The notes beneath the pieces were generated by a model that did no database searches, was not told the origin of the DNA, and saw nothing but the letters and a program-made list of their open reading frames with translations. Positions 34,575 to 43,153 of a stretch of DNA of 64,000 bases are shown here, piece by piece. The stretch comes from Bifidobacterium breve (GTDB lineage Bacteria; Actinomycetota; Acidimicrobiia; Acidimicrobiales; Acidimicrobilacustridaceae), in the NCBI GenBank assembly GCA_945878725.1, contig CAMCTY010000008.1, forward strand, positions 25,709-89,708, written 5' to 3'. Position numbers and translations under genes: made by a program. How positions within the stretch are numbered: position 1 is the stretch's first letter; the number at the start of each line of letters is the position of its first letter.

Positions 34575-35585
34575 ATGAAACTCGGACTCGTTTGGGGATA
34601 CTGGCCGGCACAGCCACCGACGAACATGGTGGAACTGACCCGCGAAGCGGAAGCAGTCGGTTTCGATTCGGTCTGGACAGCGGAGTCGTGGGGTTCCGAT
34701 GCATTCACCCCGCTCACCTGGATCGCCGCGCACACGGAAAAGATCCGACTCGGAACTGGCGTTGCTCAACTCTCGGCGCGCACACCGGTCGCAACCGCCA
34801 TGGCGGCGATGACGCTGGATCATTTGTCGAACGGACGCATGATCCTCGGGCTTGGAGTTTCCGGCCCGCAGGTTGTCGAGGGCTGGTACGGCCGTCCTTC
34901 GAACAAGCCGCTAGCCCGGACGCGTGAGTACGTGGACATCGTCCGTAAGGCATTGCTGCGTGAAGGCCCTCTCACCAACGACGGCGAGTTTTACCCGATG
35001 CCGTACACAGGCGAAGGCTCGAGCGGTCTCGGCAAGCCGCTCAAGATCATGACGCACCCGTTGCGTTCAGAGATCCCGATTTTCCTCGGTGCCGAGGGTC
35101 CGAAGAATGTCACGCAGACCGCGGAGATCGCCGACGGTTGGCTTCCGCTCTACTACTCGCCATTCCGTCAAGAGGTCTACGCCGATCAACTGAAGAGTGC
35201 GAAGCCTGGCTTCGAGATCAGTTCGCTCGTGACCTTCAACGTCACAGACGACGTCGCCACGGGACTCTGGCCGGTCAAGGCCACCCTCGGTTTCTACATC
35301 GGGGGAATGGGCGCCAAGGGGCAGAATTACCACACCAAACTCATGGCTCGTATGGGGTTTGAGGAAGAGGCCTACAAGATCCAGGACCTCTTCTTCGCCG
35401 GCAAGCGTGACGAGGCGATCGCAGCGGTGCCGGATGACTTCGCCGACGAGATCTCGTTGGTCGGTCCGGCCGCGCGTATCAAGGAGCGACTCGAGGTATG
35501 GCGCACGAGTCCGGTCACGTCTCTGATGATCGCTCCGCGGGGGCCGGAAGCATTGCGTCTCGCCGCCGATCTCGTTCTCGGCTAA
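34575..35585 (+). CDS. LLM-class (luciferase-like) F420-dependent oxidoreductase
   Basis: A 336-residue TIM-barrel flavin/F420 oxidoreductase. Evidence is the N-terminal LGLVWGYWPA strand, EAEAVGFDSVWTAESWGSD, RLGTGVAQL, LDHLSNGRMILGLGVSGPQV and the distal ADGWLPLY. In actinobacteria this group usually uses coenzyme F420 and acts on ketones, acyl-CoA or hydride-acceptor substrates. ATG 34575 has AGAGG 8 nt upstream; the frame is open upstream but overlaps the SDR. Its place between an SDR and an acyl-CoA ligase suggests a redox step of the same route. Confidence 0.88.
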   Translation: MKLGLVWGYWPAQPPTNMVELTREAEAVGFDSVWTAESWGSDAFTPLTWIAAHTEKIRLGTGVAQLSARTPVATAMAAMTLDHLSNGRMILGLGVSGPQVVEGWYGRPSNKPLARTREYVDIVRKALLREGPLTNDGEFYPMPYTGEGSSGLGKPLKIMTHPLRSEIPIFLGAEGPKNVTQTAEIADGWLPLYYSPFRQEVYADQLKSAKPGFEISSLVTFNVTDDVATGLWPVKATLGFYIGGMGAKGQNYHTKLMARMGFEEEAYKIQDLFFAGKRDEAIAAVPDDFADEISLVGPAARIKERLEVWRTSPVTSLMIAPRGPEALRLAADLVLG

Positions 35586-35650
35586 CCGGCCGTTCGTTCA
35601 GCAGTTCATTCGCTATCCGCTCCATCCCTGATTCAGGAGTTTTCTCGTCA

Positions 35651-37252
35651 ATGTCATCGTCACGAACCCCCACGTACAACCTCGGCGACCTTCTCGAACT
35701 GGTTGCCGCTTCTGTTCCTGATCGCATGGCGGTAATCAGTGGCGACACCAGATACACGTTCGCGGAATTCGACCGTCGTACGAATCAGGTTGCACGCATG
35801 CTCATTGAGCAGGGTGTCCAACCGGGGGCGAAGGTTGCGATCTATTCCTGGAACCGTGTCGAGTGGGCGGAACTGTTCTTCGGTGCGTTCAAGGCACGCG
35901 TCGTTCCCATCAACATCAACTATCGCTATGTCGCCCACGAACTCGAGTACGTGCTCGAGAACGCTGATGCGGAGATCGTGATCTTCGAGCGCGGCTTCGC
36001 CGACGTCATGGCCGAGGTGGGCCCGAAACTCCCGAAGCTTCGAGCGACGATCGTGATGGAGGACGGCACCGATCTCGATGCAGGCGATGCTCTTGCCTAC
36101 GACGCTCTCGTCGATGCTCAGGACAACGCTCAGATGGACATCGAGCGCTCCTCCGACGATCTCTATTTCCTCTACACCGGTGGAACCACGGGAATGCCGA
36201 AGGGCGTCATGTGGCGCCACGAGGACGTGTTCTTTGCTGCGCTTTCAAGTGGTCTGGGACCGGAACCGATTTCGTCTCCGGGGGGGATAACGGAACGTTC
36301 GCTCCCTGCCGACTTTGCTCTTCCGAGTCTCATCATCGCCCCGCTTATGCACGGCGCTGCACAGTGGGGAATGTGCAACATGTTGTTCGCGGGCGCAGGA
36401 GTAGTGCTCTACACCGAGCACGGACTCGATCCGCATGCGGTTTGGGCTCTCGCCGAGCGCGAGCGCGTCATGGGCGTGACACTGGTTGGCGATGCAATGG
36501 GCCGGCCGCTTGCTGATGCCCTCGCCGACGGCACTCGTACGTATGACCTTTCGGGTCTGTTCCGAATTGGTTCCGGCGGCGGTGTGTTCTCGCCCGCGGT
36601 GCAGGGTCAACTCAAGGAAAAGATCCCGCACGTCATGGTGATGGATAGCTACGGCGCATCGGAAACCGGCGCCGGCGGGATGAGCGCCGAAGGGGGCGCA
36701 CGTCGTTTTCATGTTTCCTCCGAGATCCAAGTGCTGGACGAGGACATGAAGCCAATCGATCCCGGCAGCGAGCAGATCGGGCTACTTGCTCGTACCGGAC
36801 ATATTCCTCTCGGCTATTACAAGGACGAGGAGAAGACCGCCAAGACGTTCCCGACCGACGCGAACGGTAAGCGCTGGTCGGTTCCTGGTGACTTCGCAAC
36901 GGTTGACGCCGATGGAATCGTGACGCTTCTTGGTCGCGGGTCGCAGTGCATCAACACTGGTGGGGAGAAGGTCTATCCCGAAGAGGTTGAAGAGGCACTC
37001 AAGAGTCATCCCGAGGTTTACGACGCACTGGTAGTCGGCGTACCCGACGAGCGCTGGGGAGAACGCGTCGTCGTCGTCCTCCAGCCGCGCGAAGGCACCC
37101 GCCCGGCACTTGAGGACCTTGCCGTTCATTGCCGAAAGACGATCGCCGGATACAAGATCCCGAAGGCAATTACCTACGTCGAAATGGTCAAGCGCTCACC
37201 GGCCGGCAAGGCGGATTACCGCTGGGCCAAAGAAACGGCGATAGCGGACTGA
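35651..37252 (+). CDS. Acyl-CoA synthetase (AMP-forming, FadD type)
   Basis: A 533-residue adenylating enzyme that activates a carboxylic acid as its CoA thioester. ATP-binding motif FLYTGGTTGMPKGVMW is at about residues 176-191, the adenylate motif DSYGASETG near 335, the hinge-region GDFATVD, and the C-terminal catalytic Lys probably in SPAGKADYRWAK. It starts at ATG 35651 with CAGGAG 12 nt upstream. The next genes are an acyl-CoA dehydrogenase pair, so activation would be followed by desaturation. Chain-length preference is not visible. Confidence 0.92.
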   Translation: MSSSRTPTYNLGDLLELVAASVPDRMAVISGDTRYTFAEFDRRTNQVARMLIEQGVQPGAKVAIYSWNRVEWAELFFGAFKARVVPININYRYVAHELEYVLENADAEIVIFERGFADVMAEVGPKLPKLRATIVMEDGTDLDAGDALAYDALVDAQDNAQMDIERSSDDLYFLYTGGTTGMPKGVMWRHEDVFFAALSSGLGPEPISSPGGITERSLPADFALPSLIIAPLMHGAAQWGMCNMLFAGAGVVLYTEHGLDPHAVWALAERERVMGVTLVGDAMGRPLADALADGTRTYDLSGLFRIGSGGGVFSPAVQGQLKEKIPHVMVMDSYGASETGAGGMSAEGGARRFHVSSEIQVLDEDMKPIDPGSEQIGLLARTGHIPLGYYKDEEKTAKTFPTDANGKRWSVPGDFATVDADGIVTLLGRGSQCINTGGEKVYPEEVEEALKSHPEVYDALVVGVPDERWGERVVVVLQPREGTRPALEDLAVHCRKTIAGYKIPKAITYVEMVKRSPAGKADYRWAKETAIAD

Positions 37253-37367
37253 GATCTGCCGAGCCTGCTGACTGCTCGTCACCGACCGTTTGGCCTGCGA
37301 TGCGGAACTCCTCGGCCATTTGGGCGAGAATACCGACCGTTCGTTTCGACGAGGGAGAGACTTTTCG

Positions 37368-37460
37368 ATGATGACCGGGCGAATGCTCACAGAACAGGAC
37401 CAACCGTTCGAGGATGGCGTCGCGTCGGACATTGCTGAGCTGAACGGGGTTGGACGATGA
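37368..37460 (+). CDS. Possible 30-residue peptide coupled to the acyl-CoA dehydrogenase gene
   Basis: In the 204-nt gap after the ligase, ATG 37368 has GAGGGAGAG about 10 nt upstream and opens a 30-codon frame ending in TGA that overlaps the start of the next gene (ATGA). The peptide is acidic, with no motif. The good ribosome-binding site and coupling overlap favour translation, perhaps only to load ribosomes on the next gene, which lacks a clear site of its own. It could be chance. Confidence 0.3.
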   Translation: MMTGRMLTEQDQPFEDGVASDIAELNGVGR

Positions 37461-38482
37461 CCGTTGACCTGGGTCTCACCTCTGATCAGGAAGCCATTGC
37501 GGAACTCTTTGATGGTTTCTTCTCGAACGAATCCCCAACCACAATCGCCCGTGCTGCCGAACCATTTGGTTTCGACGCCGACCTTTGGTCGAAGGTCATC
37601 GAACTCGGCGCACCCGGAATGGGAAGCGCAGCCGAGGTTGGCGGCGGTGAAGCATCGCTCTCCGATCTCGTAGTGGTGGCGGAAGCGGTCGGACGATCGA
37701 TCGCTCCCATCCCGCTGATCGAACATCTTGCGGCATTGGCCGTGCTCGACGACGCTGACCTTGTGGCCGGATCGGCGATTGCCACTCTTGCTTTGCGGCC
37801 GGCCGATGCCGACGGACTGTGGCGGCTCGTGCCCGCCGGTGTCGTCGCCGACGTTGTCGTGGGTGTTGATGGCGATGACCTCGTTGTCGTTCGTTCCGCG
37901 CCACCGATGTCTGGTCCGCGTAATCATGCGAGCGCGCCGCTCGCCGACCGATCGGCCCGAACCGGTGACCGCACCGTGCTCGGCCCGGCGTCAGCGTTCC
38001 AACCGGTCATCGATCGATGGAAAGTCCTGACATCTGCTGCGCTCGTCGGCATTGCCGAAGCGGCGCAGAAGCTCGGCGTCGACTACGTAATGGAGCGCGA
38101 ACAGTTCGGCGTCCCAGTCGGGTCGTTCCAAGCCGTGCAGCATGGTCTTGCTGATCTCCCGGTACTGATCGACGGTGGCCGCTTGCTCACACACAAGGCC
38201 GCGTGGGCGCTTGGCCGTGATGAGAGCGGAATCCTCGACTGGCGTTCCAACGACATCACCGACGGAACAGCACTTGCCGCAATGGCGTTCGTCTTCACGA
38301 GTGATGGCGCCGCCGTGGCAACTGATCGCAGCCTCCACTATCACGGTGGATACGGCTTCGCCGAGGAATACGACATCCAGCTGTACTACCGCCGTGCAAG
38401 GGGATGGTCACTCGTCCTCGGTGATCCCACCGACGAATGTTTGGCCCTTTCTGACCGCCTCTATGGACCGGTGGAGAACTGA
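37457..38482 (+). CDS. Acyl-CoA dehydrogenase, smaller subunit type (first pair)
   Basis: A 341-residue FAD enzyme shorter and more divergent than standard acyl-CoA dehydrogenases. The N-terminal helical domain (LTSDQEAIAELF) is present, the middle beta domain is poorly conserved, and the C-terminal domain has REQFGVPVGSFQAVQHGLAD and LHYHGGYGFAEEYDIQLYYRRA. It is followed after 2 nt by a full-length homologue, the arrangement of actinobacterial heterotetrameric dehydrogenases (FadE pairs in steroid side-chain breakdown), in which two different subunits form one active site. The substrate is unknown. Confidence 0.85.
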   Translation: MTVDLGLTSDQEAIAELFDGFFSNESPTTIARAAEPFGFDADLWSKVIELGAPGMGSAAEVGGGEASLSDLVVVAEAVGRSIAPIPLIEHLAALAVLDDADLVAGSAIATLALRPADADGLWRLVPAGVVADVVVGVDGDDLVVVRSAPPMSGPRNHASAPLADRSARTGDRTVLGPASAFQPVIDRWKVLTSAALVGIAEAAQKLGVDYVMEREQFGVPVGSFQAVQHGLADLPVLIDGGRLLTHKAAWALGRDESGILDWRSNDITDGTALAAMAFVFTSDGAAVATDRSLHYHGGYGFAEEYDIQLYYRRARGWSLVLGDPTDECLALSDRLYGPVEN

Positions 38483-38484
38483 TC

Positions 38485-39627
38485 ATGGACTTCTCACTTT
38501 CCGATGACGTACTTGCCTACCGCTCGAAGATCCGCAGCATCGTTGCCGAAACGGTTACTCCCGATGTGATCGAACGGATGCATACGACGGGGACGTTCGA
38601 TGCCCCCGAACTCAACCGCGCACTCGGAACGCAGGGGTTCCTTGAGCGGGCGACGCCCGGTCTCGGAGTCGGCGATCCGATTGAGCTTTGGGTGCTGTTC
38701 AACGAACTTGAAAAAGCAGGCGCTCCTTACGACGGACTTGCCGTTGCACTCATGATCGCTGGTGTGGTGAATCTCCTCGGAACCGACGAGCAGAAGGAAC
38801 GCATCCTTCCGTCGATCATTTCCGGTGAAGCACTTGTCTGCATGGGTTACAGCGAAGCCGACTACGGCTCCGACGTTGCTTCCATTAAGACGCGCGCGGT
38901 CAAAGACGGTGACGAGTGGACCATCAACGGATCGAAAATGTGGACGACGATGGCCCACGAGGCCCGTTGGTTGATCCTGCTCACCCGGACTGATGTCGAC
39001 CTGCCGAAGCACAAAGGCCTCACGATGTTCATCCTTCCGATGGACACACCCGGCATCACTGTTGATCCGGTGCACACACTCGGAACCGAACGCACGAACG
39101 CGACCTATTACGACAACGTGCGCGTCGGCGATGAAGCGGTTCTTGGTGGCGTCAACAACGGTTGGCGGACCATGGTGTCGGTGCTCGCGTTCGAACGCGG
39201 TGTGATGGGTGGCTCAAACGCTGCCATTCCGCTGTTGCGTCATTTCCACGACTGGGCTCAGGAGGTCGGTATCTTCGAGCAACCGATCACCCGCGAACGG
39301 ATGGCACGTGCGGCGATCGACATGCAGGTCGCCTCGCTGCTCACCCAACGCTCCGCATGGATCGCGGCCTCAGGCGGAAGCCCCGGTCTTGAGGGTTCGA
39401 TGACAAAGGTGTTCGCCGCTGAGGCCTATCAGCGGATCTCCCGTTGGACCCAGGAAACCGCCGGTCCGCTCGGGCTGTTGCAGTTCCACGAAGCGGGCGC
39501 GGCGGGCGAGGGGTTTGTGGAATACGACGCTCGACACAGTCCGGTCGTCACCATCTACGGCGGCACGACGGAGATCAACCGGAACAACATCGCCGAGCGT
39601 CATCTCGGTCTGCCGAAGTCCCGCTAA
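38485..39627 (+). CDS. Acyl-CoA dehydrogenase, larger subunit type (first pair)
   Basis: A 380-residue acyl-CoA dehydrogenase. Signature GYSEADYGSDVASIKTRA and KMWTTMAHEARWLILLTRTD form the FAD-binding middle domain; the C-terminus has IYGGTTEINRNNIAERHLGLP, the usual cofactor/dimer motif. GGAG lies 8 nt before ATG. Partner of the preceding smaller subunit, introducing a double bond into an acyl-CoA. It is the last gene of this run; a CRP-like site and an 11-bp repeat array follow before the next gene. Confidence 0.92.
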   Translation: MDFSLSDDVLAYRSKIRSIVAETVTPDVIERMHTTGTFDAPELNRALGTQGFLERATPGLGVGDPIELWVLFNELEKAGAPYDGLAVALMIAGVVNLLGTDEQKERILPSIISGEALVCMGYSEADYGSDVASIKTRAVKDGDEWTINGSKMWTTMAHEARWLILLTRTDVDLPKHKGLTMFILPMDTPGITVDPVHTLGTERTNATYYDNVRVGDEAVLGGVNNGWRTMVSVLAFERGVMGGSNAAIPLLRHFHDWAQEVGIFEQPITRERMARAAIDMQVASLLTQRSAWIAASGGSPGLEGSMTKVFAAEAYQRISRWTQETAGPLGLLQFHEAGAAGEGFVEYDARHSPVVTIYGGTTEINRNNIAERHLGLPKSR

Positions 39628-39682
39628 AAACTCTTCGGATTTCTGCTGCTATGCCTTGCGGCCCTTCTGTAACGACGGTACG

Positions 39683-39696
39683 GTGACGATCGTCAC
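39683..39696. promoter_or_regulatory. CRP/FNR-type palindrome upstream of the second amidohydrolase gene
   Basis: GTGACGATCGTCAC, a perfect 14-bp palindrome containing GTGA-N6-TCAC. Similar sites occur at 46429 and 57526. Confidence 0.55.
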
Positions 39697-39726
39697 GAAG
39701 ATCGGAACTCAGGTATCGGTCTTTGG

Positions 39727-39825
39727 AGTCGAAGCGGAGTCGAAGCAGAGTCGAAGCAGAGCCGAAGCAGAGTCGAAGCAGAGCCGAAGCAGAGTCGAAG
39801 CAGAGTCGAAGCAGAGCCGAAGGGG
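39727..39825 (+). repeat. Nine tandem 11-bp repeats ending at the ribosome-binding site
   Basis: The unit AGTCGAAGCAG (with AGCC variants) occurs nine times without spacing changes over 99 bp; first and last copies differ at the 3' end. The array runs into AGGGGAG, the ribosome-binding site of the amidohydrolase gene starting at 39830. The frame is open through the array, so it could also be read as a 33-residue-period peptide, but I regard it as leader. Confidence 0.95.
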
Positions 39826-39829
39826 AGTC

Positions 39830-41101
39830 ATGGGGCAAGGGTCAGAAGCAGGTAACGAAACGAAGGGCTCGAACGACGATCGTTACATCGTCATCTCGGC
39901 CGACGGCCACGCCGGGGGGAACATCCCGGATTACCGGCCGTATCTCGACAGCCGCTGGCACGACGAGTTCGATGCGTGGGCAGCCGATTTCGAAAACCCT
40001 TACGAGGATCTTGAGGGTGATCTCGGAACCCGCAACTGGGATTCGAAGCGACGCATGGCTGATCTTGAGGCCGATGGTCAGGTCGCCGAGATCATCTATC
40101 CCAACACGATCCCGCCGTTCTACCCGAAGACCTCGCTCACCGCTCAGCCCCCAGCGCTGACCCAGAACGATTCCGATCGGCGTTGGGCGGGTCTGCAGGC
40201 GCACAACCGTTGGCTCGCAGATTTCTGTGCTGACTACCCAGGCCGTCGCGCCGGTGTCGCCCAGATCAACCTCCTCAATATCGCCGGTTCGGTCGGCGAG
40301 ATCCGCTGGGCGCACGAACACGGTCTCACCGGTGGTGTCCTACTTCCAGGTACGCCCCCCGGTTCGGGCATGGATCAGTTGCACCATCACAGCTACGAGC
40401 CGATCTGGCAGGTCTGTGAAGAACTCGGCATGCCGGTGAATCATCACACCGGTTCGGCGGCGCCTCCGATGGGTCCCGATCCCGAGGACACGATCACATT
40501 CCTCCTCGAAGTGACGTGGTACGCCCATCGCGCGTTTTACCAATTGATTCTCGGCGGTGCGCTCGAACGTCATCCCGACATGCAATTGGTGTTCACCGAA
40601 CAGGGAACAGCATGGATCCCCGACGAACTGGCGCGACTTGATGGTTTCTTCGCCCGCATGAAACATTCCAATGGTTCGCAGGAGCAGGTGTGGGGGGAGT
40701 CCGTCATGAAGACGCTCTCGCTGAGTCCGAGCGAGTACTGGGCCCGCCAGTGTCACGTCGGCGCCAGCTTCATCCGGCCCATCGAACTCGGTGTGCGTCA
40801 TCAGGTCGGTGTCGACCGCATCATGTGGGGTAGCGACTATCCCCACAAAGAAGCGTCGACTCCGTATTCGCGCGAAGCAATCGCCCTGTCATTCGCAGGC
40901 ATTCCGCGCGACGAGGTCGAGATGATGTTGTCGAAGAACGCAGCGAAGCTTTACGGCTTCGATCTCGATTTCCTCCGTCCCATCGCCGATCGAATCGGGC
41001 CGAAGGTGGGCGACGTCTTCGCCGGCCTTCCTCCGAGGGCAGTCCCCGGCGACGCCAACATGTGTCCGGCATTCGCCGGGTACGAATTCGCCACCGAATG
41101 A
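39830..41101 (+). CDS. Amidohydrolase-2 family metal-dependent hydrolase (second of three)
   Basis: A 423-residue TIM-barrel hydrolase of the ACMSD-like family. It begins YIVISADGHAGGNIPDYRPYL, has VNHHTGSAAPP (metal/substrate His region, about residue 203), PDMQLVFTEQGTAW, and the barrel-end IMWGSDYPHKEAS with a metal-type Asp, then KNAAKLYGFD. Only one His is seen in the first strand motif (DGH). ATG 39830 follows AGGGGAG directly after the repeat array. It is closely similar in design to the next gene, suggesting tandem duplication; the two may form a hetero-oligomer. Confidence 0.87.
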   Translation: MGQGSEAGNETKGSNDDRYIVISADGHAGGNIPDYRPYLDSRWHDEFDAWAADFENPYEDLEGDLGTRNWDSKRRMADLEADGQVAEIIYPNTIPPFYPKTSLTAQPPALTQNDSDRRWAGLQAHNRWLADFCADYPGRRAGVAQINLLNIAGSVGEIRWAHEHGLTGGVLLPGTPPGSGMDQLHHHSYEPIWQVCEELGMPVNHHTGSAAPPMGPDPEDTITFLLEVTWYAHRAFYQLILGGALERHPDMQLVFTEQGTAWIPDELARLDGFFARMKHSNGSQEQVWGESVMKTLSLSPSEYWARQCHVGASFIRPIELGVRHQVGVDRIMWGSDYPHKEASTPYSREAIALSFAGIPRDEVEMMLSKNAAKLYGFDLDFLRPIADRIGPKVGDVFAGLPPRAVPGDANMCPAFAGYEFATE

Positions 41102-41131
41102 TCACGAAGCTCTGAGCGAAAAGGAACCCTC

Positions 41132-42451
41132 ATGGAATTCAAGACCGACATGGAATTTGCGGACAACGATCCGTACCTGATCATCGCTGCCGACAGTCAC
41201 GCCGGCCTGCCAACGGAGAAGTACCGGCCGTATCTCGAGACGAAGTTCCACGGGGCCTTCGACGATTTCCTCGCTGAACACTCAGCGATGATCGAGGCCT
41301 CCAACAAGATGGGCGTTCGCGACGACGCATACGCCAAGAAGTGGTTTGAGGATCACGAAGAGGACCTTGCTGGCGGCTGGGACGGCATCAAGCGCGATCA
41401 GGCACTCGATTCCGACGGCGTGTGCGCCGAGGTCGTCTATCCCGACGCCGACGCCGTCGAGAGCCGCACGGCCGTTCCGTTCGGTGCGGGACTCGGATTG
41501 TCAGGCGATCTCGATCCCGTGCTCGGACTCGCCGGCGCCAAGGCGCATAACCGCTGGCTTGCCGATCTTTGCTCGGTCAGTCCCGAGCGCCGCTGTGGTG
41601 TCGCACTTGTTCCGATCACCGGAGAGGTTGAAGAAGCACTCGCCGAGATCCGCTGGGCGAAAGCACACGGACTCGGTGCCGTGATGATTCCGGCGCGTTG
41701 GTGCAACCAGACGCCGTATCACGATCGTCGCTACGACCCCGTGTGGGCGCTGTGCGAGGAATACGACATGCCGATCGTGACTCACTCGGGTTCGGCGCCG
41801 CGCGAAGAGTACGGCGATCACCTGGGCATCTACGTGACTGAGGTGACGTGGTGGCCGGCGCGTCCGATGTGGTTCATGCTCTGGTCGGGCGTGTTCGAGC
41901 GTTTCCCCAAGCTGAAGTTCTGCGCGACCGAAGGCGGTTGCTGGTGGCTGCCGCAGCTCCTGTGGTTCTGGGATCGGCTGTGGGCAGGTCAGAAGGGTTC
42001 GGAGAAGCTCGGCAAGGGTGCGTTCAAGGGCGTTGTCGAGATGCTTCCGAGCGAGTACATCGATCGCAACTGCTTCACCGGACTCGCCAACGTCAAGCGA
42101 CGCGAACTCGGTCAGCGTTACGAAATCGGGATCCAGAACATGCTGTGGGGCACGGACTTCCCGCATCCGGAAGGCACGTGGCCGAACACGCATGAGTGGC
42201 TCAAGAAGACATTCCACGACATCCCGATCGACGAGACGCGCGTGATGCTTGGTCTGAGCGCGGCTGATGCATTCAGCTTCGACCTTGAGAAGCTCCGTCC
42301 GCTTTCGGAGAAAATCGGACCCACCCCGACCGATCTCGGTCAGCTCACCGAAAGTCGGACGGCTGCCGATCTCACCGCCCGCTGGGCCCCGGTCAAGGAA
42401 GTTGGCCGTCACTGGCTGACCGACAACGACTTCCCGCTCATCGCCCAGTAG
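41132..42451 (+). CDS. Amidohydrolase-2 family metal-dependent hydrolase (third of three)
   Basis: A 439-residue paralogue of the preceding protein: YLIIAADSHAGLPTEKYRPYLETKF at the start, RWAKAHGLGAVMIPARW, IVTHSGSAPREEYG and MLWGTDFPHPEGTWPNTHEW near the end, then LGLSAADAFSFDLEKLRP. AAGGA precedes ATG 41132; ATG 41150 is a possible alternative. It lies 30 nt after its paralogue, so both are probably on one transcript, followed after 7 nt by a TetR regulator. Confidence 0.87.
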   Translation: MEFKTDMEFADNDPYLIIAADSHAGLPTEKYRPYLETKFHGAFDDFLAEHSAMIEASNKMGVRDDAYAKKWFEDHEEDLAGGWDGIKRDQALDSDGVCAEVVYPDADAVESRTAVPFGAGLGLSGDLDPVLGLAGAKAHNRWLADLCSVSPERRCGVALVPITGEVEEALAEIRWAKAHGLGAVMIPARWCNQTPYHDRRYDPVWALCEEYDMPIVTHSGSAPREEYGDHLGIYVTEVTWWPARPMWFMLWSGVFERFPKLKFCATEGGCWWLPQLLWFWDRLWAGQKGSEKLGKGAFKGVVEMLPSEYIDRNCFTGLANVKRRELGQRYEIGIQNMLWGTDFPHPEGTWPNTHEWLKKTFHDIPIDETRVMLGLSAADAFSFDLEKLRPLSEKIGPTPTDLGQLTESRTAADLTARWAPVKEVGRHWLTDNDFPLIAQ

Positions 42452-42458
42452 GGAATCG

Positions 42459-43118
42459 ATGGGTACCAGTACTGGTTCGTTGCGTGCAGGGGCGCAGGCC
42501 CCGGCGCGCGGGGCCAGTCCGGTTTCGGCCGACAGGATCCTTGAAGTGGCCGGCGACATCGTGGAACGTCACGGTGTCGATGCCCTGACGATGCGACGCC
42601 TGTCCGATGATCTCGGCGTGGCGGTCACGTCGGTCTATTGGCATGTCGGGAACCGCGATGCGGTTCTCGATGGCCTTGTCGATCGTCTACTTGCCCGAAT
42701 GGAAACAATCGTCGCCGAAGGCTCAACGCCATCGCTGCGATTGGCATCGATAGCGCGCTCGTTACGACGAACATTGCTCGAACGTCAACACCTCGTGGGC
42801 CTCGCCCATGAACGCGATCGAACACCTGCGATGTTCCTACCCGCGCAGCAGTCAATGGCGGGAGAACTCGGGTCACTTGGATTAACGGGTGCCGATGCGG
42901 CGCTCGCGTTGCGCACGCTTCAGGTCCATGTGATCTCGTCTGTACTTATGGAGAGGGTCGCGGCGCGAAACGCGAGCCATGGCAAGGTTGATGTCTCGCT
43001 CTGGCCTGTCGACGGATCTGATCCGGAACTTGTTGCTGCGCTCGCCGATCCGGCCGACTACGAAACGGTGTTTGAGTTTGGTCTTGAAGCACTTTTGGTC
43101 GGTCTTTCAAGCGACTGA
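42459..43118 (+). CDS. TetR-family transcriptional regulator
   Basis: A 219-residue repressor-type regulator. The helix-turn-helix is at about residues 27-68 (ADRILEVAGDIVERHGVDALTMRRLSDDLGVAVTSVYWHVGNRDAVLDG is the region; key turn LGVAVTSVYWH). The C-terminal ligand domain is mostly helical and not assignable. It is 7 nt downstream of the amidohydrolase gene and probably controls this island; it is a candidate, not proven, binder of the CTGAC-N5-GTCAG sites. Confidence 0.9.
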   Translation: MGTSTGSLRAGAQAPARGASPVSADRILEVAGDIVERHGVDALTMRRLSDDLGVAVTSVYWHVGNRDAVLDGLVDRLLARMETIVAEGSTPSLRLASIARSLRRTLLERQHLVGLAHERDRTPAMFLPAQQSMAGELGSLGLTGADAALALRTLQVHVISSVLMERVAARNASHGKVDVSLWPVDGSDPELVAALADPADYETVFEFGLEALLVGLSSD

Positions 43119-43153
43119 CCGACCGATCGGGTCTGCGGCTATCGTCACCATTC

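Noticed and set aside
39515..39829. N-terminal extension of the second amidohydrolase through the 11-bp repeats
   Set aside because: The frame is open, giving a repetitive Ser/Arg/Glu/Lys/Gln peptide, but it begins inside the upstream dehydrogenase gene, and a good ribosome-binding site precedes ATG 39830, where family similarity begins.
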